DNA from: Vulcanimicrobiota bacterium
GTDB taxonomy: Bacteria > Vulcanimicrobiota > Xenobia > Xenobiales > JADMJV01
Reading direction: 5' to 3'
DNA: 64,000 bases
Assembly (NCBI GenBank): GCA_017307785.1
Contig: JAFKGI010000025.1
Span: forward strand, 49,717 to 113,716
Shown here: positions 1 to 8,213 of the stretch, in pieces
Layout: each line of letters begins with the position of its first letter
Position numbering within the stretch: position 1 is the first letter of the stretch
Position numbers and translations under genes: made by a program
Notes under the pieces: model-generated
The model's database searches: none
The model's input: the letters and a program-made list of their open reading frames with translations, nothing else
Told to the model about the DNA's origin: nothing

Positions 1-283
1 CGTCCATCACCAACACGGCACCGGGCTCTTCGCCGGCCAGGTAGCTCAGGCCCATCGCGATGGCGCGCTGATGGCCCAAATTGCGCGTCAACTGCAGCAC
101 GCGGATCCGCTCAAAGCCAGCCTGGTCCAGAGGCTCCGGCAGGGCTCCCCAGGGATGGTCGTTCACGATCAGCAGTTCCAGTTCACTCTCAGGAGTGAGA
201 GCCTCCGCCAACAAGGGAAGTAGCGCGCGCAGAGCAGACCAATCCTTGTAGCAAGGGGTCACAACCGTAAGCCTGGGCTTCAC
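1..283 (-). CDS. Glycosyltransferase family 2, N-terminal part (runs off the window)
   Basis: The first 94 codons of a GT2 (GT-A fold) glycosyltransferase are present. The protein opens with the beta strand and nucleotide-sugar loop LTVVTPCYKDW (residues 5-15). It continues with VNDHPWG and then RNLGHQRAIAMGL, a block typical of the dolichol-phosphate-mannose-synthase-like branch of GT2, and ends at VMD, where the metal-binding Asp motif begins. The start is GTG at 283, one nucleotide beyond the stop of the preceding small membrane-protein gene, so the two are probably co-transcribed with the SDR gene further upstream. The acceptor cannot be predicted because the C-terminal half lies outside the window. 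Confidence 0.8.
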   Translation of the reverse strand, partial: MKPRLTVVTPCYKDWSALRALLPLLAEALTPESELELLIVNDHPWGALPEPLDQAGFERIRVLQLTRNLGHQRAIAMGLSYLAGEEPGAVLVMD

Positions 284-284
284 C

Positions 285-626
285 TCAAAACTCGGTTCCG
301 CTGGAATCCCTGGCCCGGCGGACCCGGACCAGGTCGATGACTGTCAACAAGAACAGCAATGCCACTCCACACGGCACCGCGCTCATCCAAAACAGGTCGC
401 TACCCGTAAACTTCAACCAACCATTGGGATTGGCTCTGTAAGTGCTGGCGTTGGCCGCCGCCACCAGAAGAAAAAACGCCACGGGTGCGCCCACTCGAAG
501 AAGAAACAACTCCGTTCCACCCCAGACCCCAATCCCGTAGATGGGGAAGGCCAACAACCAGAAGAATGCTGCCAGAGGGAACTCCGCCGGCAGCATCAGA
601 AAGGGCAAGGCGACTAGCTCAAACAC
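285..626 (-). CDS. Small hypothetical membrane protein (113 aa)
   Basis: The protein is strongly hydrophobic, with about three predicted membrane segments (roughly residues 3-38, 43-58 and 78-98) and a short basic C-terminal tail rich in Arg. I recognise no family. It sits 3 nt after the SDR gene and 1 nt before the glycosyltransferase on the same strand, so the three probably form one transcript. Small membrane proteins beside GT2 enzymes sometimes act as partners or lipid-flipping subunits, but nothing in this sequence proves that here. Confidence 0.6.
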   Translation of the reverse strand: MFELVALPFLMLPAEFPLAAFFWLLAFPIYGIGVWGGTELFLLRVGAPVAFFLLVAAANASTYRANPNGWLKFTGSDLFWMSAVPCGVALLFLLTVIDLVRVRRARDSSGTEF

Positions 627-629
627 CCT

Positions 630-1676
630 CTAGCCTACGGGCGATGGGTGGCGTTTGACATACTCCACCAGCCGGGGCAGCACGCGGCGAATGTCGGGAC
701 AGGCGATGCCCGAACCTTGCAATGCGGCCGTGGTGTTGTCCGCCAGATAGTGGGTCGGATGCACAAAGTAGTCGACCATACCCGGAGTGAACCCGGACCA
801 GTTGGCAACTGGCTTGAAGTTGCGCAAGCTGGCCTTGACCAGGCTCAACGGAAGCTGGAGCGGGATGACGCGACGCTTGCAGGTGCGGCCCAGTTCACTG
901 ACCATCTCCTCCACGGTCAGAGGGTTGGGGTCGGACAATTGATAGACGGTACCCGGCTTGCTGGCGTTCATGCTCAGATAGGTCAACGCGTCCAGCACGA
1001 AGTCTTGGGTGACCAGGTTGATGCGCGTCATGGAAGGGTCGCCAATGCGCGGCAAAACGGAAAGGAACGGGAAGCGCAGCAGCCACTTGATGATCGGATA
1101 AGGTCCATCATACTTGAGCGTGGCCCCGCTGCGAGAGTCACCCACCACTACCGAAGGCCGGTAGATGATCCAGGGCAGCTGCGATTTCTGCACCTCGACC
1201 TCGGCCAGGAACTTGGTCTCCTCGTAGTAGTTGTTGAAGCGCTGGCCTTTGTCCAGATCGCTTTCCCGGTAAGGGCCGGTGTAGCGACCGCTGACGTAGC
1301 AAGTGCTGACGTAGTGGAGTTTCTCCAGACCCGACAGGCGCTCGGCGTAGCGCAGAATATTCTGAGTGCCGTCGACATTGATGCGCAGGCCCAGCGTGCG
1401 GTCCAGATTCAGATCATAGAGAGCCGCGAAGTGGAAAATCTCGCTGCAGCTCAGTTCTTGTTCCAGGCCCAGACCGGGGCGCGTGATATCACCGGAAATC
1501 AGCTCCACGCGGGCGGCCAGAGCGGGGTCAAAGCTGGCCAGGCGCTGCTGGGCGGTCTGCAGAAAACGAGGCTCGACCAGCGCCAAAATCTTGCTTTCGG
1601 GACGCTGCAAGAGGATGCGCGGCAACAAATTGCTGGCCAGAAAGCCGGGAAAACCTGTGACAAGAAGGCTGCTCAT
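630..1676 (-). CDS. SDR-family NAD(P)-dependent reductase (thioester reductase / male-sterility type)
   Basis: An extended short-chain dehydrogenase of 348 aa. The Rossmann glycine motif TGFPGFLA lies at residues 7-14, the active-site YxxxK appears in NNYYEETKFLAE, and HFAALYDL fits the conserved block after the third beta strand. These resemble the reductase domains that reduce acyl-CoA or acyl-carrier thioesters to aldehydes or alcohols. The ATG at 1676 was preferred over an upstream in-frame start at 1754, because the extra residues would overlap the divergent gene and are not family-like. It is divergent from a second, larger SDR reductase 52 bp away. The context (lipase, WS/DGAT, aldehyde dehydrogenase) suggests a role in fatty alcohol or wax metabolism, which is inference. 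Confidence 0.75.
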   Translation of the reverse strand: MSSLLVTGFPGFLASNLLPRILLQRPESKILALVEPRFLQTAQQRLASFDPALAARVELISGDITRPGLGLEQELSCSEIFHFAALYDLNLDRTLGLRINVDGTQNILRYAERLSGLEKLHYVSTCYVSGRYTGPYRESDLDKGQRFNNYYEETKFLAEVEVQKSQLPWIIYRPSVVVGDSRSGATLKYDGPYPIIKWLLRFPFLSVLPRIGDPSMTRINLVTQDFVLDALTYLSMNASKPGTVYQLSDPNPLTVEEMVSELGRTCKRRVIPLQLPLSLVKASLRNFKPVANWSGFTPGMVDYFVHPTHYLADNTTAALQGSGIACPDIRRVLPRLVEYVKRHPSPVG

Positions 1677-1691
1677 CGCCGCATCTTCTCG

Positions 1692-1712
1692 GCCAGGGGA
1701 AGTACCCCTGGC
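1692..1712. promoter_or_regulatory. Inverted repeat between divergent reductase genes
   Basis: GCCAGGGG (1692-1699) and CCCCTGGC (1705-1712) form a perfect 8-bp inverted repeat around the 5-nt centre AAGTA. It lies within the 52-bp gap separating the two divergent SDR genes and ends 16 bp before the ATG at 1729. The position suits an operator controlling both genes, or a hairpin in the leader of the plus-strand mRNA. No -35/-10 pair was convincing. Confidence 0.4.
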
Positions 1713-1728
1713 AGGCGAACTGCGGCGG

Positions 1729-3549
1729 ATGAGCGCACCCGAAAACAGCCCCAACCTCTACATTGAAAAGGTCAGCCTGACCACCGACGAGGTTCTACCC
1801 GGAGACGTCGTCCCCGAAGAACTGCTGGTCACCCACTATCGGGACTATCACGTGGTCGACACCTATGCCCGCTCGCTGATGAGCTGGTTGGTCAAAAGCA
1901 CCGGTGACGAGGAGAAGGCGCGCGGCATCATGCGCAAAGTCCGTGAGTTTGGACGCTCCACCTCGAATGTGTTGGCCAAAGCTCTGGGCAAGGACCCGGA
2001 CGCGCTCTCCAAGACCCTGTTTGGGCTGAAGAAACGCGATTACTATTTCCGCTTTAAAAAGCACCTGTATTCGGCCGAGGAAATTGCCAGCCGCATCCAG
2101 ACGCTCAAAGACGAGGCCGTCAGCCGGGCTAAAGGCAAGAAGATGCGGGTCTTCCTGACCGGCGGCACCGGTTTCGTGGGCAAAGAGATTCTGTATCAGG
2201 CCAGCGTCATCCCCGAGATCGAAGAGATGGTGGTCTTGATTCGTCCCAAAACGGTCCGTCACCGCATCACCGGTGAGGTCATCTCGCACCAGACCGTGGA
2301 AGAGCGCGGCGCCGAACTGCTCAAAGAACTCTGGTTGGATGGCAATCCCAAGTATCGCTTCATCGATGGTGACATCGAGAAGCCTCAGATGGGTATCGCA
2401 CCCGAGACGCTGGCCGAGATGGCCCAATCGATCACCCACGTAATCCACTGCGCCGCCAGCGTGGCTTTCGACGACCCTTATCCGGACTCGTTCTCCGCCA
2501 ACGTGACCGGCAGTTGCAACGCGCTGCAGTTCTCCCTCAATCTACAGAACGCCAAAAACAGCCCGTTCGTGGCCCACGTCTCGGTGGAGACTTCCTACAT
2601 TCACGGCAAACAGGTGCGTCAGCAGGCCCGTGAGGACGAGGTCGTCTTCCCGCGTAACTTCTACAACAACTACTACGAGCTCACCAAAGCCATGGCCTCA
2701 CTGGAAACCGAGCGCTTCATGCTCGAACACGGCCTGCGCGTGGTGCAGCTGTGTCCGGCCATCGTGATCGGCGATGCCCGCACCGGCAACAATCGGGGCG
2801 ATCAGAAGGTGGTCAATGCCCCGGTCAACAGCTGGGGCCGGGCCCGCAAGTTCCTCAAAGAGAGTCAGGGAGATTGGGTGCGCCGGTCCCAGGCCGAAGT
2901 GCTCTTCGCCATGGCCAAAATCTTCCCGGGTGATCCCTCGGCTGAACTCAATCTCATTCCGGTGGATTGGGTAGCCCGCGGCATCGTCAACGCCACTTTG
3001 CATCCGGAGTGTATCGGCGAACGCATCCATCTGGCCACCGACAACCGCATCACGGCCGAGCGCATGATGAAAGTCATTCGTCGCGAACTTCGTGTCAGCG
3101 TGCGTCTCAGCGAGCCGAACCTCAATCGTAAACTGCACACGCCTTTGATGACCACGGTGCTGACCGGCCTCAAGCAGAAAAAGGTGGCCCACGCCCTGGG
3201 AAAACTGGGCAGCATCTTCAGCGGCTATAGCGAGTGGGGGCAGCCCGTCCATCAGGTGGGCAATGACCACGACCTGCTGGAACTCCCGCTGCCTCGTCCC
3301 AACACCGAGCACGCTTTCTGCATGCTGTGTCGCCACAACAAGCACGTGCAGGACTTTGGCACCATCAAGGATCCGCTGGAACTGTCACGGCGCGAAAAAC
3401 TCTGGCTGGAGTTCATCGAGGAGCTGGAAGCCGAAACCGGCCAACCCGCCGCCACGATGCACTCCAAAGAATTCTTCCGACGCTTCACCGAAGCGTTTGA
3501 CCGCGACAACTTCACCCGGGTCGCCCCCAAGGCGCTACACGGCCACTAA
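1729..3549 (+). CDS. Fatty acyl reductase-like SDR protein (NAD-binding_4 type, 606 aa)
   Basis: A long SDR reductase. An N-terminal region of about 135 residues precedes the Rossmann domain, whose motif TGGTGFVG is at residues 144-151. The catalytic Tyr-Lys pair is in NNYYELTKA (Y316, K320), and a C-terminal extension follows. This architecture fits bacterial fatty acyl-CoA reductases and thioester reductases that make fatty aldehydes or alcohols. An in-frame start far upstream at 1483 is rejected because it overlaps the divergent gene; ATG 1729 follows a GGCGG sequence. It converges with a hypothetical gene (4-nt overlap) and precedes a lipase, a WS/DGAT and an ALDH on the same strand. Together these could turn acyl-CoA into alcohol and then wax ester. 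Confidence 0.75.
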   Translation: MSAPENSPNLYIEKVSLTTDEVLPGDVVPEELLVTHYRDYHVVDTYARSLMSWLVKSTGDEEKARGIMRKVREFGRSTSNVLAKALGKDPDALSKTLFGLKKRDYYFRFKKHLYSAEEIASRIQTLKDEAVSRAKGKKMRVFLTGGTGFVGKEILYQASVIPEIEEMVVLIRPKTVRHRITGEVISHQTVEERGAELLKELWLDGNPKYRFIDGDIEKPQMGIAPETLAEMAQSITHVIHCAASVAFDDPYPDSFSANVTGSCNALQFSLNLQNAKNSPFVAHVSVETSYIHGKQVRQQAREDEVVFPRNFYNNYYELTKAMASLETERFMLEHGLRVVQLCPAIVIGDARTGNNRGDQKVVNAPVNSWGRARKFLKESQGDWVRRSQAEVLFAMAKIFPGDPSAELNLIPVDWVARGIVNATLHPECIGERIHLATDNRITAERMMKVIRRELRVSVRLSEPNLNRKLHTPLMTTVLTGLKQKKVAHALGKLGSIFSGYSEWGQPVHQVGNDHDLLELPLPRPNTEHAFCMLCRHNKHVQDFGTIKDPLELSRREKLWLEFIEELEAETGQPAATMHSKEFFRRFTEAFDRDNFTRVAPKALHGH

Positions 3550-4211
3550 GCCTGCGGCTTGAGCGCGAAGAATCCGGTCTGGGAGTCGATCACGACGGTG
3601 TGCGAGGTGGTCGGCTCGAAGTAAACCGGCAGACTGGGGTCCTGGGCGGCAGAACGCAGATTTTCGCGACTACGGTCGCCGGCCACAATCTGGTTTCCGG
3701 TGATGGAAGCTAGCGGCTGGTTGGAACTGCGGAGCATCTCTTGACTGGTCTGGCGGCTGAATCCCAGGGCCAGGATGCCCTTCCCCAGATCGCGGCAGCT
3801 GGTCATCAACACCGGCCCCACCCAGGAGTTGGCGGTCAGGGCGACTTGTTGAGCGATGACTTGTGCCTGCTCGGAGTGAGTTGCGGCCACCTTCTCTAAG
3901 TGTTGCCCTTGGGATGCCTGGAATTCACGCAGGCGCTGGAAGCTTGCGGGCGGAGGGGCCAGCATGGGACCCGACTGAGGCTTGGCGGGCGGCTCGGCGG
4001 CCTCCTCGGCTCGGTAACGGTCGTAAGCATCGACCAAAGACTGACGGGTCGACATGTTAAAGTCGCAAAAATCTTGGAGCGCTGCCCCCAACCCCTTTTC
4101 GCCGCGGTCCAGAAAAGCGACCTGCGTGTTGCCGCCCTGCCCAAAAGCTTTACGAAATTCGCCGCGCAGGTTGAGGCTGGGATGTTGAATACTGAGCTTG
4201 CCTTGCATCAT
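3546..4211 (-). CDS. Hypothetical protein (221 aa)
   Basis: No family is recognised. The protein is soluble-looking and starts MMQGKLSIQH. It has a Pro/Ala-rich linker around residues 75-95 followed by a Gln/Ala-rich, probably helical stretch (about 95-130). The start at 4211 has AGAGGGA a short distance upstream and avoids an unlikely 42-residue extension. It overlaps the convergent reductase gene by 4 nt and is divergent from the lipase gene. A phasin-like or storage-granule role would fit the lipid neighbours, but only the position suggests it. Confidence 0.55.
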   Translation of the reverse strand: MMQGKLSIQHPSLNLRGEFRKAFGQGGNTQVAFLDRGEKGLGAALQDFCDFNMSTRQSLVDAYDRYRAEEAAEPPAKPQSGPMLAPPPASFQRLREFQASQGQHLEKVAATHSEQAQVIAQQVALTANSWVGPVLMTSCRDLGKGILALGFSRQTSQEMLRSSNQPLASITGNQIVAGDRSRENLRSAAQDPSLPVYFEPTTSHTVVIDSQTGFFALKPQA

Positions 4212-4240
4212 TGGACGTGTCCCTCTTTTGTCTCTGTGTC

Positions 4241-4270
4241 TTGAACCAAGGGTCTTTTTATCTGTATATG
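4241..4270 (+). promoter_or_regulatory. Possible sigma70-type promoter for the lipase/WS-DGAT operon
   Basis: TTGAAC (4241-4246) and TATATG (4265-4270) are separated by 18 bp and point toward the lipase gene starting at 4324. Both hexamers are partial matches to the housekeeping consensus. This 112-bp divergent gap is the only non-coding space upstream of the lipase, WS/DGAT and ALDH genes. Confidence 0.35.
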
Positions 4271-4323
4271 CGTTGAGGTTAGCCGCCGGCCATGAAAAAT
4301 GGCTGAACCAACGCCGCAATAGA

Positions 4324-5313
4324 ATGAAATTCAACACAAGGAACCCCCTTTCAGCGGCCGAACTTTCCCTTTACATGCCCAGTACCCAAAGTTTTTTGGT
4401 GAGCCTGGCCATCCGTCGCCTGGTCAAAGATCGCAGTCGAGGTGACGTGGACGTACGCTTCGTGCGCTCCTGGGTGAATCGCCTGATGGTCCTGCCCATT
4501 CCGCATCTCTCCGTGAGCGTCAAGCCGTTTCAAGAGGCCGGGCTCAAAGGCGAGTGGGTGCATTCGCGCAATGCTCACAACGAACGGGTGGTGCTTTATC
4601 TGCACGGGGGCGGCTACTTCTTCTGCTCCCCGCGCACTCACCGACCGGTGACCACCGCGCTGGCCCGCCAGTTGGGCGGCCGAACCCTGGCCCTGCAGTA
4701 TCGCCTGGCTCCCGAGAACCCCTATCCGGCCGCTCTGGATGATGCCGTGGCCGCTTATCGCTACCTGCTCAATCAGGGGATCTCTCCCCAGCACATCGCC
4801 ATCGCCGGGGACTCGGCCGGCGGCGGCCTGGCCCTGAGCACCCTGATCCGCTTGCGAGACCTGAAAGTTCCGCTGCCCTCCGCCGGAGTGCTTTTCTCAC
4901 CCTGGACCGATATGGCGGCGACCGGCGCCTCGCTCGATCAGAACGACCACGCCTGCGCCATGTTCTCGGCCGACGGGATCCGCAAAGCCCGCATGCTCTA
5001 CGTCGGCCAGGACGACCCCTATAATCCGCTCATATCTCCGCTGTATGCAGACCTGACCGGCCTGCCGCCGATGTTGCTGCACGTCAGCGACAACGAAGTC
5101 TTGCTCGATGATTCCACTCGCCTGGCCGAACGCGCCCGCGCCGCGGGCGTGAACGTGGAATTCCGCGTCTGGAAAAACCAGCCGCACACCTGGCAGCTGT
5201 TTCATCGACTGATCCCGGAAGGTCGCGAATCTCTAGATCAGGCCGCCCACTTCCTCAATCAACATTTTGCGAAGTGCTGGGACGGTCTCGACCTGCCCTA
5301 CAACCTACCGTAG
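4324..5313 (+). CDS. Alpha/beta hydrolase, hormone-sensitive-lipase (family IV esterase) type
   Basis: A 329-aa esterase/lipase. It shows the oxyanion-hole motif HGGG (residues 94-97), the nucleophile elbow GDSAGG (S164), a probable acid residue in the VSDNE region (D256) and the catalytic His in QPHTW (H288). Family members hydrolyse short- to medium-chain acyl esters, including glycerides. The start is uncertain: ATG 4324 was chosen, and ATG 4375 is possible; neither has a good ribosome site. The next gene, a WS/DGAT, begins directly after the stop codon. Lipase plus acyltransferase suggests storage-lipid turnover. Confidence 0.85.
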   Translation: MKFNTRNPLSAAELSLYMPSTQSFLVSLAIRRLVKDRSRGDVDVRFVRSWVNRLMVLPIPHLSVSVKPFQEAGLKGEWVHSRNAHNERVVLYLHGGGYFFCSPRTHRPVTTALARQLGGRTLALQYRLAPENPYPAALDDAVAAYRYLLNQGISPQHIAIAGDSAGGGLALSTLIRLRDLKVPLPSAGVLFSPWTDMAATGASLDQNDHACAMFSADGIRKARMLYVGQDDPYNPLISPLYADLTGLPPMLLHVSDNEVLLDDSTRLAERARAAGVNVEFRVWKNQPHTWQLFHRLIPEGRESLDQAAHFLNQHFAKCWDGLDLPYNLP

Positions 5314-6627
5314 TTGGCACGCGTACGCCGTAGCTATACCATGAGCCGGGCCGACGCCGCCTGGCTGCACATGGAAGATCCATCCAATCTGATGATGATC
5401 ACGGCCTTGTTCACCTTCAAAGGCCGACTGGATCCAGCTGTGATGCGCGACATGCTGGAAAAACAGCTGATGACCTACGACCGTTTCCGCATGCGCGTCG
5501 GCTACCCCAAGATCGGCATCGGCCGCCCGCTCTGGAAGCAGTATCGCCATTTCAATCTGGACGACCACCTGGACGTGCGGACCCTGGATGCGCCCGGCGA
5601 TGAGCCCACCTTGATGCGGCTGGTCAGCGAACTCATGAGCACCCCGCTGGACCGTGACCTGGCCCTTTGGAAATTCCACATCGTGCACGGCTACAACGGG
5701 GAAGGCAGCGCCATGATCTGCCGCATCCACCATGCCATCGCCGATGGTATCGCGTTGTTGCGCGTGCTTCTGAGCATGACCGAGCAAGATCACTCGGTGC
5801 TGGAAGCCCCGAACCGAAGCGGCGCTCTCATGGTCAGCGACGCCAGTATCAAGGTCAAACCCAGCAAGCTCATCGATGTGGCTCGCGGCTATGGAGCGGT
5901 GGCTCAGGATCTGGGCAAGCTGCTGCTGGAGACCGAGCCTCCCAGCCCCTTCCGCGGCCAACTGGGCACCGCCAAAAACGCTGCCTGCACCCAACCTATT
6001 TGTCTGAACGCCATCAAGGAGGCCCGCCAGCGCGCCGGCTGCACCGTCAACGACGTGCTCATGGCGGCGGTGGCCGGCGGACTGCGGGCCCATCATGCCA
6101 AAATCGAGGGCGAGCCGGCAGCGCACGTAAATCTGCGCGCCATGATTCCCGTGGATCTGCGCAAACCCGGCAAAGATCAGCCGCTGGGCAATCGCTTTGG
6201 CCTGGTGTTCTTGGGTCTGCCGGTGGGCCTGGACAACCCCAAAGAGCGCCTGGCGGAAGTGCAAAAACGCATGAACGCTCTCAAGCGCTCGCCCCAGGCG
6301 GTGGTCGTGCTGGGACTGCTGGCCGCCGTCGGCTCCATTCCCGCCGACATGCAGCAGCACATCGTGGATCTTTTCGGGTCCAAAGGCACCGCCGTGGTCA
6401 GCAACGTGCCCGGCCCCCGCGAGCCTCTGGCCATGGCCGGTCAAACCATCGACAGCCTGATGTTCTGGGTCCCCCAATCGGGCCGGCTGGGTCTGGGCAT
6501 CTCGGTGCTCAGTTACGGCGGCAAAGTCAAGTTTGGTGTGGCCGTCGACGCCAATCTCAAGGTGGACGCGCAGGGATTGGCCCACGACATCGAAGCGGCC
6601 TTGCAAGAATTGATCAAGGCCCTGTAG
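5314..6627 (+). CDS. Wax ester synthase / acyl-CoA:diacylglycerol acyltransferase (WS/DGAT)
   Basis: A member of the bacterial bifunctional WS/DGAT family, which esterifies acyl-CoA with fatty alcohols or diacylglycerol. The acyltransferase motif HHAIADG (HHxxxDG) is at residues 139-145. Later family signatures are also present: the PLGNRFG region and SNVPGPREP. At 437 aa it is close to the usual length of about 450. Translation may start at TTG 5314, directly after the lipase stop, or at ATG 5341 (MSRADAAW); no clear Shine-Dalgarno sequence decides. Together with the two reductases and the following ALDH this forms a plausible wax-ester or triacylglycerol pathway. Confidence 0.9.
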   Translation: MARVRRSYTMSRADAAWLHMEDPSNLMMITALFTFKGRLDPAVMRDMLEKQLMTYDRFRMRVGYPKIGIGRPLWKQYRHFNLDDHLDVRTLDAPGDEPTLMRLVSELMSTPLDRDLALWKFHIVHGYNGEGSAMICRIHHAIADGIALLRVLLSMTEQDHSVLEAPNRSGALMVSDASIKVKPSKLIDVARGYGAVAQDLGKLLLETEPPSPFRGQLGTAKNAACTQPICLNAIKEARQRAGCTVNDVLMAAVAGGLRAHHAKIEGEPAAHVNLRAMIPVDLRKPGKDQPLGNRFGLVFLGLPVGLDNPKERLAEVQKRMNALKRSPQAVVVLGLLAAVGSIPADMQQHIVDLFGSKGTAVVSNVPGPREPLAMAGQTIDSLMFWVPQSGRLGLGISVLSYGGKVKFGVAVDANLKVDAQGLAHDIEAALQELIKAL

Positions 6628-6640
6628 GAGGACCCACCCC

Positions 6641-8212
6641 ATGGAGGCGATTACCGCCCCGGCCCTGGACGGCTGGCTAGAAGACTTGAACCGCGCCCTG
6701 CCCGCCTGGCAGGCCACCCCCACTCCGCGTCGCCTCAGCTACCTGGCCCAGCTACGCAAGGACTGCCATCGCCTGGCCGCCCGCTGGGCCGAAGTCTGCT
6801 GCCAGATCAAGGGCATCGACCCCAAGTCTCAACTGGCCGGTGAAGAATGGGCCATGGGTCCGCTGGTCACTCTGCGCAACCTGCGCCTGCTGGAAAAACA
6901 AATTCAGACCCCGCTGCGCCAGGGCAGCCGAATGGTACGAGCCCTACCCGGCGACACCTGGGACATGGTGCAGTGGCCTATCCTGCGAGGTGAGACCTGG
7001 TCCGACCCGACCCAGAACAAGCCGGAGTCAGTCAAGGGGAAGGTGGGTCTGGTGCTCGGCGCCGGCAACGTCTCCTCCATCGGTGCCACCGACGTGCTCT
7101 ACAAGATGTTCGTGGAAGACCAGGTGATTCTGCTCAAGATGAACCCGGTCCACGAACCTCTGGGAGAGGTGCTCGAGGAAGTTTTCGACTGTTTGATCAA
7201 AGACGGCTTTCTGCGCATCGTGCGTGGCGGCCCGGCCGAAGGCGCTCTCGCCTGTCAGCATCCCAAGGTGGAAGCGCTGCACATCACCGGTTCCCATCAC
7301 ACTTACGATGCGATTCGGCGCAATCTTCCCACGCCCAAGCCCATCACTTCCGAGCTCGGCTGCGTTTCCCCGGTTATCGTGGCCCCGGCCCGCTGGTCCA
7401 ATCGCCAGATCGAATACCAGGCTCGCCACATCGCCGGCATGCTGACCACCAATGCAGGCTTCAACTGCAACGCCGCCCAGGTGATTCTTACCTGCAGTCA
7501 GTGGCCCCAACGCGACGCCTTTCTGAACGCTCTGCGACGCACTCTGGCCAAGGTGCCGGCCCGGCCTTCCTACTATCCGGGCTCCCAAGAGCGTCACGAG
7601 AAACTGATTCGTCAGAACCCCGGCGCCGAGCAACTGGGTCCGCCAGCCGCGGGGGCCACCTGCTGGACGCTGGTGCCCGGTCTGGACTGGGAAAAAGACC
7701 CCAGGCCGCTCCAGGAAGAAGCCTTCTGCGGCGTGCTCTTTGAAGTAACGTTGGACGTGCCCTATAACGAATTCTTGCTGAAAGCCGCCGAGTTTGCCAA
7801 CGAGAAAATCTGGGGCAACCTCTCCTGCTCACTGATCTTGCCTCCCGAGGCGCAACGCAGCCAACCCTGGAGACGGGCTTTGGAAAACTTGCGCTATGGA
7901 GCGGTGGGCATCAACATCTGGCCAGGCCTGATCTTCGCCCTGGTCAACCTGCCGTGGGGAGCTTATCCGGGCAATACCCCTGAAGACATCCAATCCGGCA
8001 GCGGATTCGTGCACAACACGGCCAACGTGGATACCATCCAGAAAACCGTGCTTTACGCACCCTTCTATACACCCATCCGCCTGCCGTGGCACGCCGGCTT
8101 CAGCCGCTTCGCCAGCCTGGCCCGCTTGCTCACCGACTTCGAATACCAGCCTTCCTTAAAAACGGCCCTTCGTGCCCACCTGGAGGCTCTGCGCGGCGGT
8201 TTCGGCATCTAA
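6641..8212 (+). CDS. Aldehyde dehydrogenase-superfamily protein, possibly acyl-CoA/aldehyde reductase
   Basis: A 523-aa protein of the ALDH fold. The catalytic cysteine is seen in NAGFNCNAAQ (C276) and the general-base glutamate in TSELGC (E238). VLGAGNVSS (about 138-146) fits the nucleotide-binding strand. A strong AGGAGG lies about 8 nt before ATG 6641. It follows the WS/DGAT by 13 bp. Family members either oxidise aldehydes to acids or, running the other way, reduce acyl-CoA to aldehyde; the neighbours favour fatty aldehyde metabolism. The region between Glu and Cys is typical, so I expect an active enzyme. Its direction and substrate are not readable. Confidence 0.8.
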   Translation: MEAITAPALDGWLEDLNRALPAWQATPTPRRLSYLAQLRKDCHRLAARWAEVCCQIKGIDPKSQLAGEEWAMGPLVTLRNLRLLEKQIQTPLRQGSRMVRALPGDTWDMVQWPILRGETWSDPTQNKPESVKGKVGLVLGAGNVSSIGATDVLYKMFVEDQVILLKMNPVHEPLGEVLEEVFDCLIKDGFLRIVRGGPAEGALACQHPKVEALHITGSHHTYDAIRRNLPTPKPITSELGCVSPVIVAPARWSNRQIEYQARHIAGMLTTNAGFNCNAAQVILTCSQWPQRDAFLNALRRTLAKVPARPSYYPGSQERHEKLIRQNPGAEQLGPPAAGATCWTLVPGLDWEKDPRPLQEEAFCGVLFEVTLDVPYNEFLLKAAEFANEKIWGNLSCSLILPPEAQRSQPWRRALENLRYGAVGINIWPGLIFALVNLPWGAYPGNTPEDIQSGSGFVHNTANVDTIQKTVLYAPFYTPIRLPWHAGFSRFASLARLLTDFEYQPSLKTALRAHLEALRGGFGI

Positions 8213-8213
8213 G

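Noticed and set aside
648..1766. Long open frame on the plus strand across the first SDR gene
   Set aside because: It is antisense to a clearly recognisable reductase, has a composition rich in His/Gln/Arg typical of a mirrored high-GC frame, and shows no family motif.
5305..6723. 472-codon open frame antisense to the WS/DGAT gene
   Set aside because: No family motif, Gly/Gln/His-rich shadow composition, while the opposite strand holds HHAIADG and other WS/DGAT blocks.
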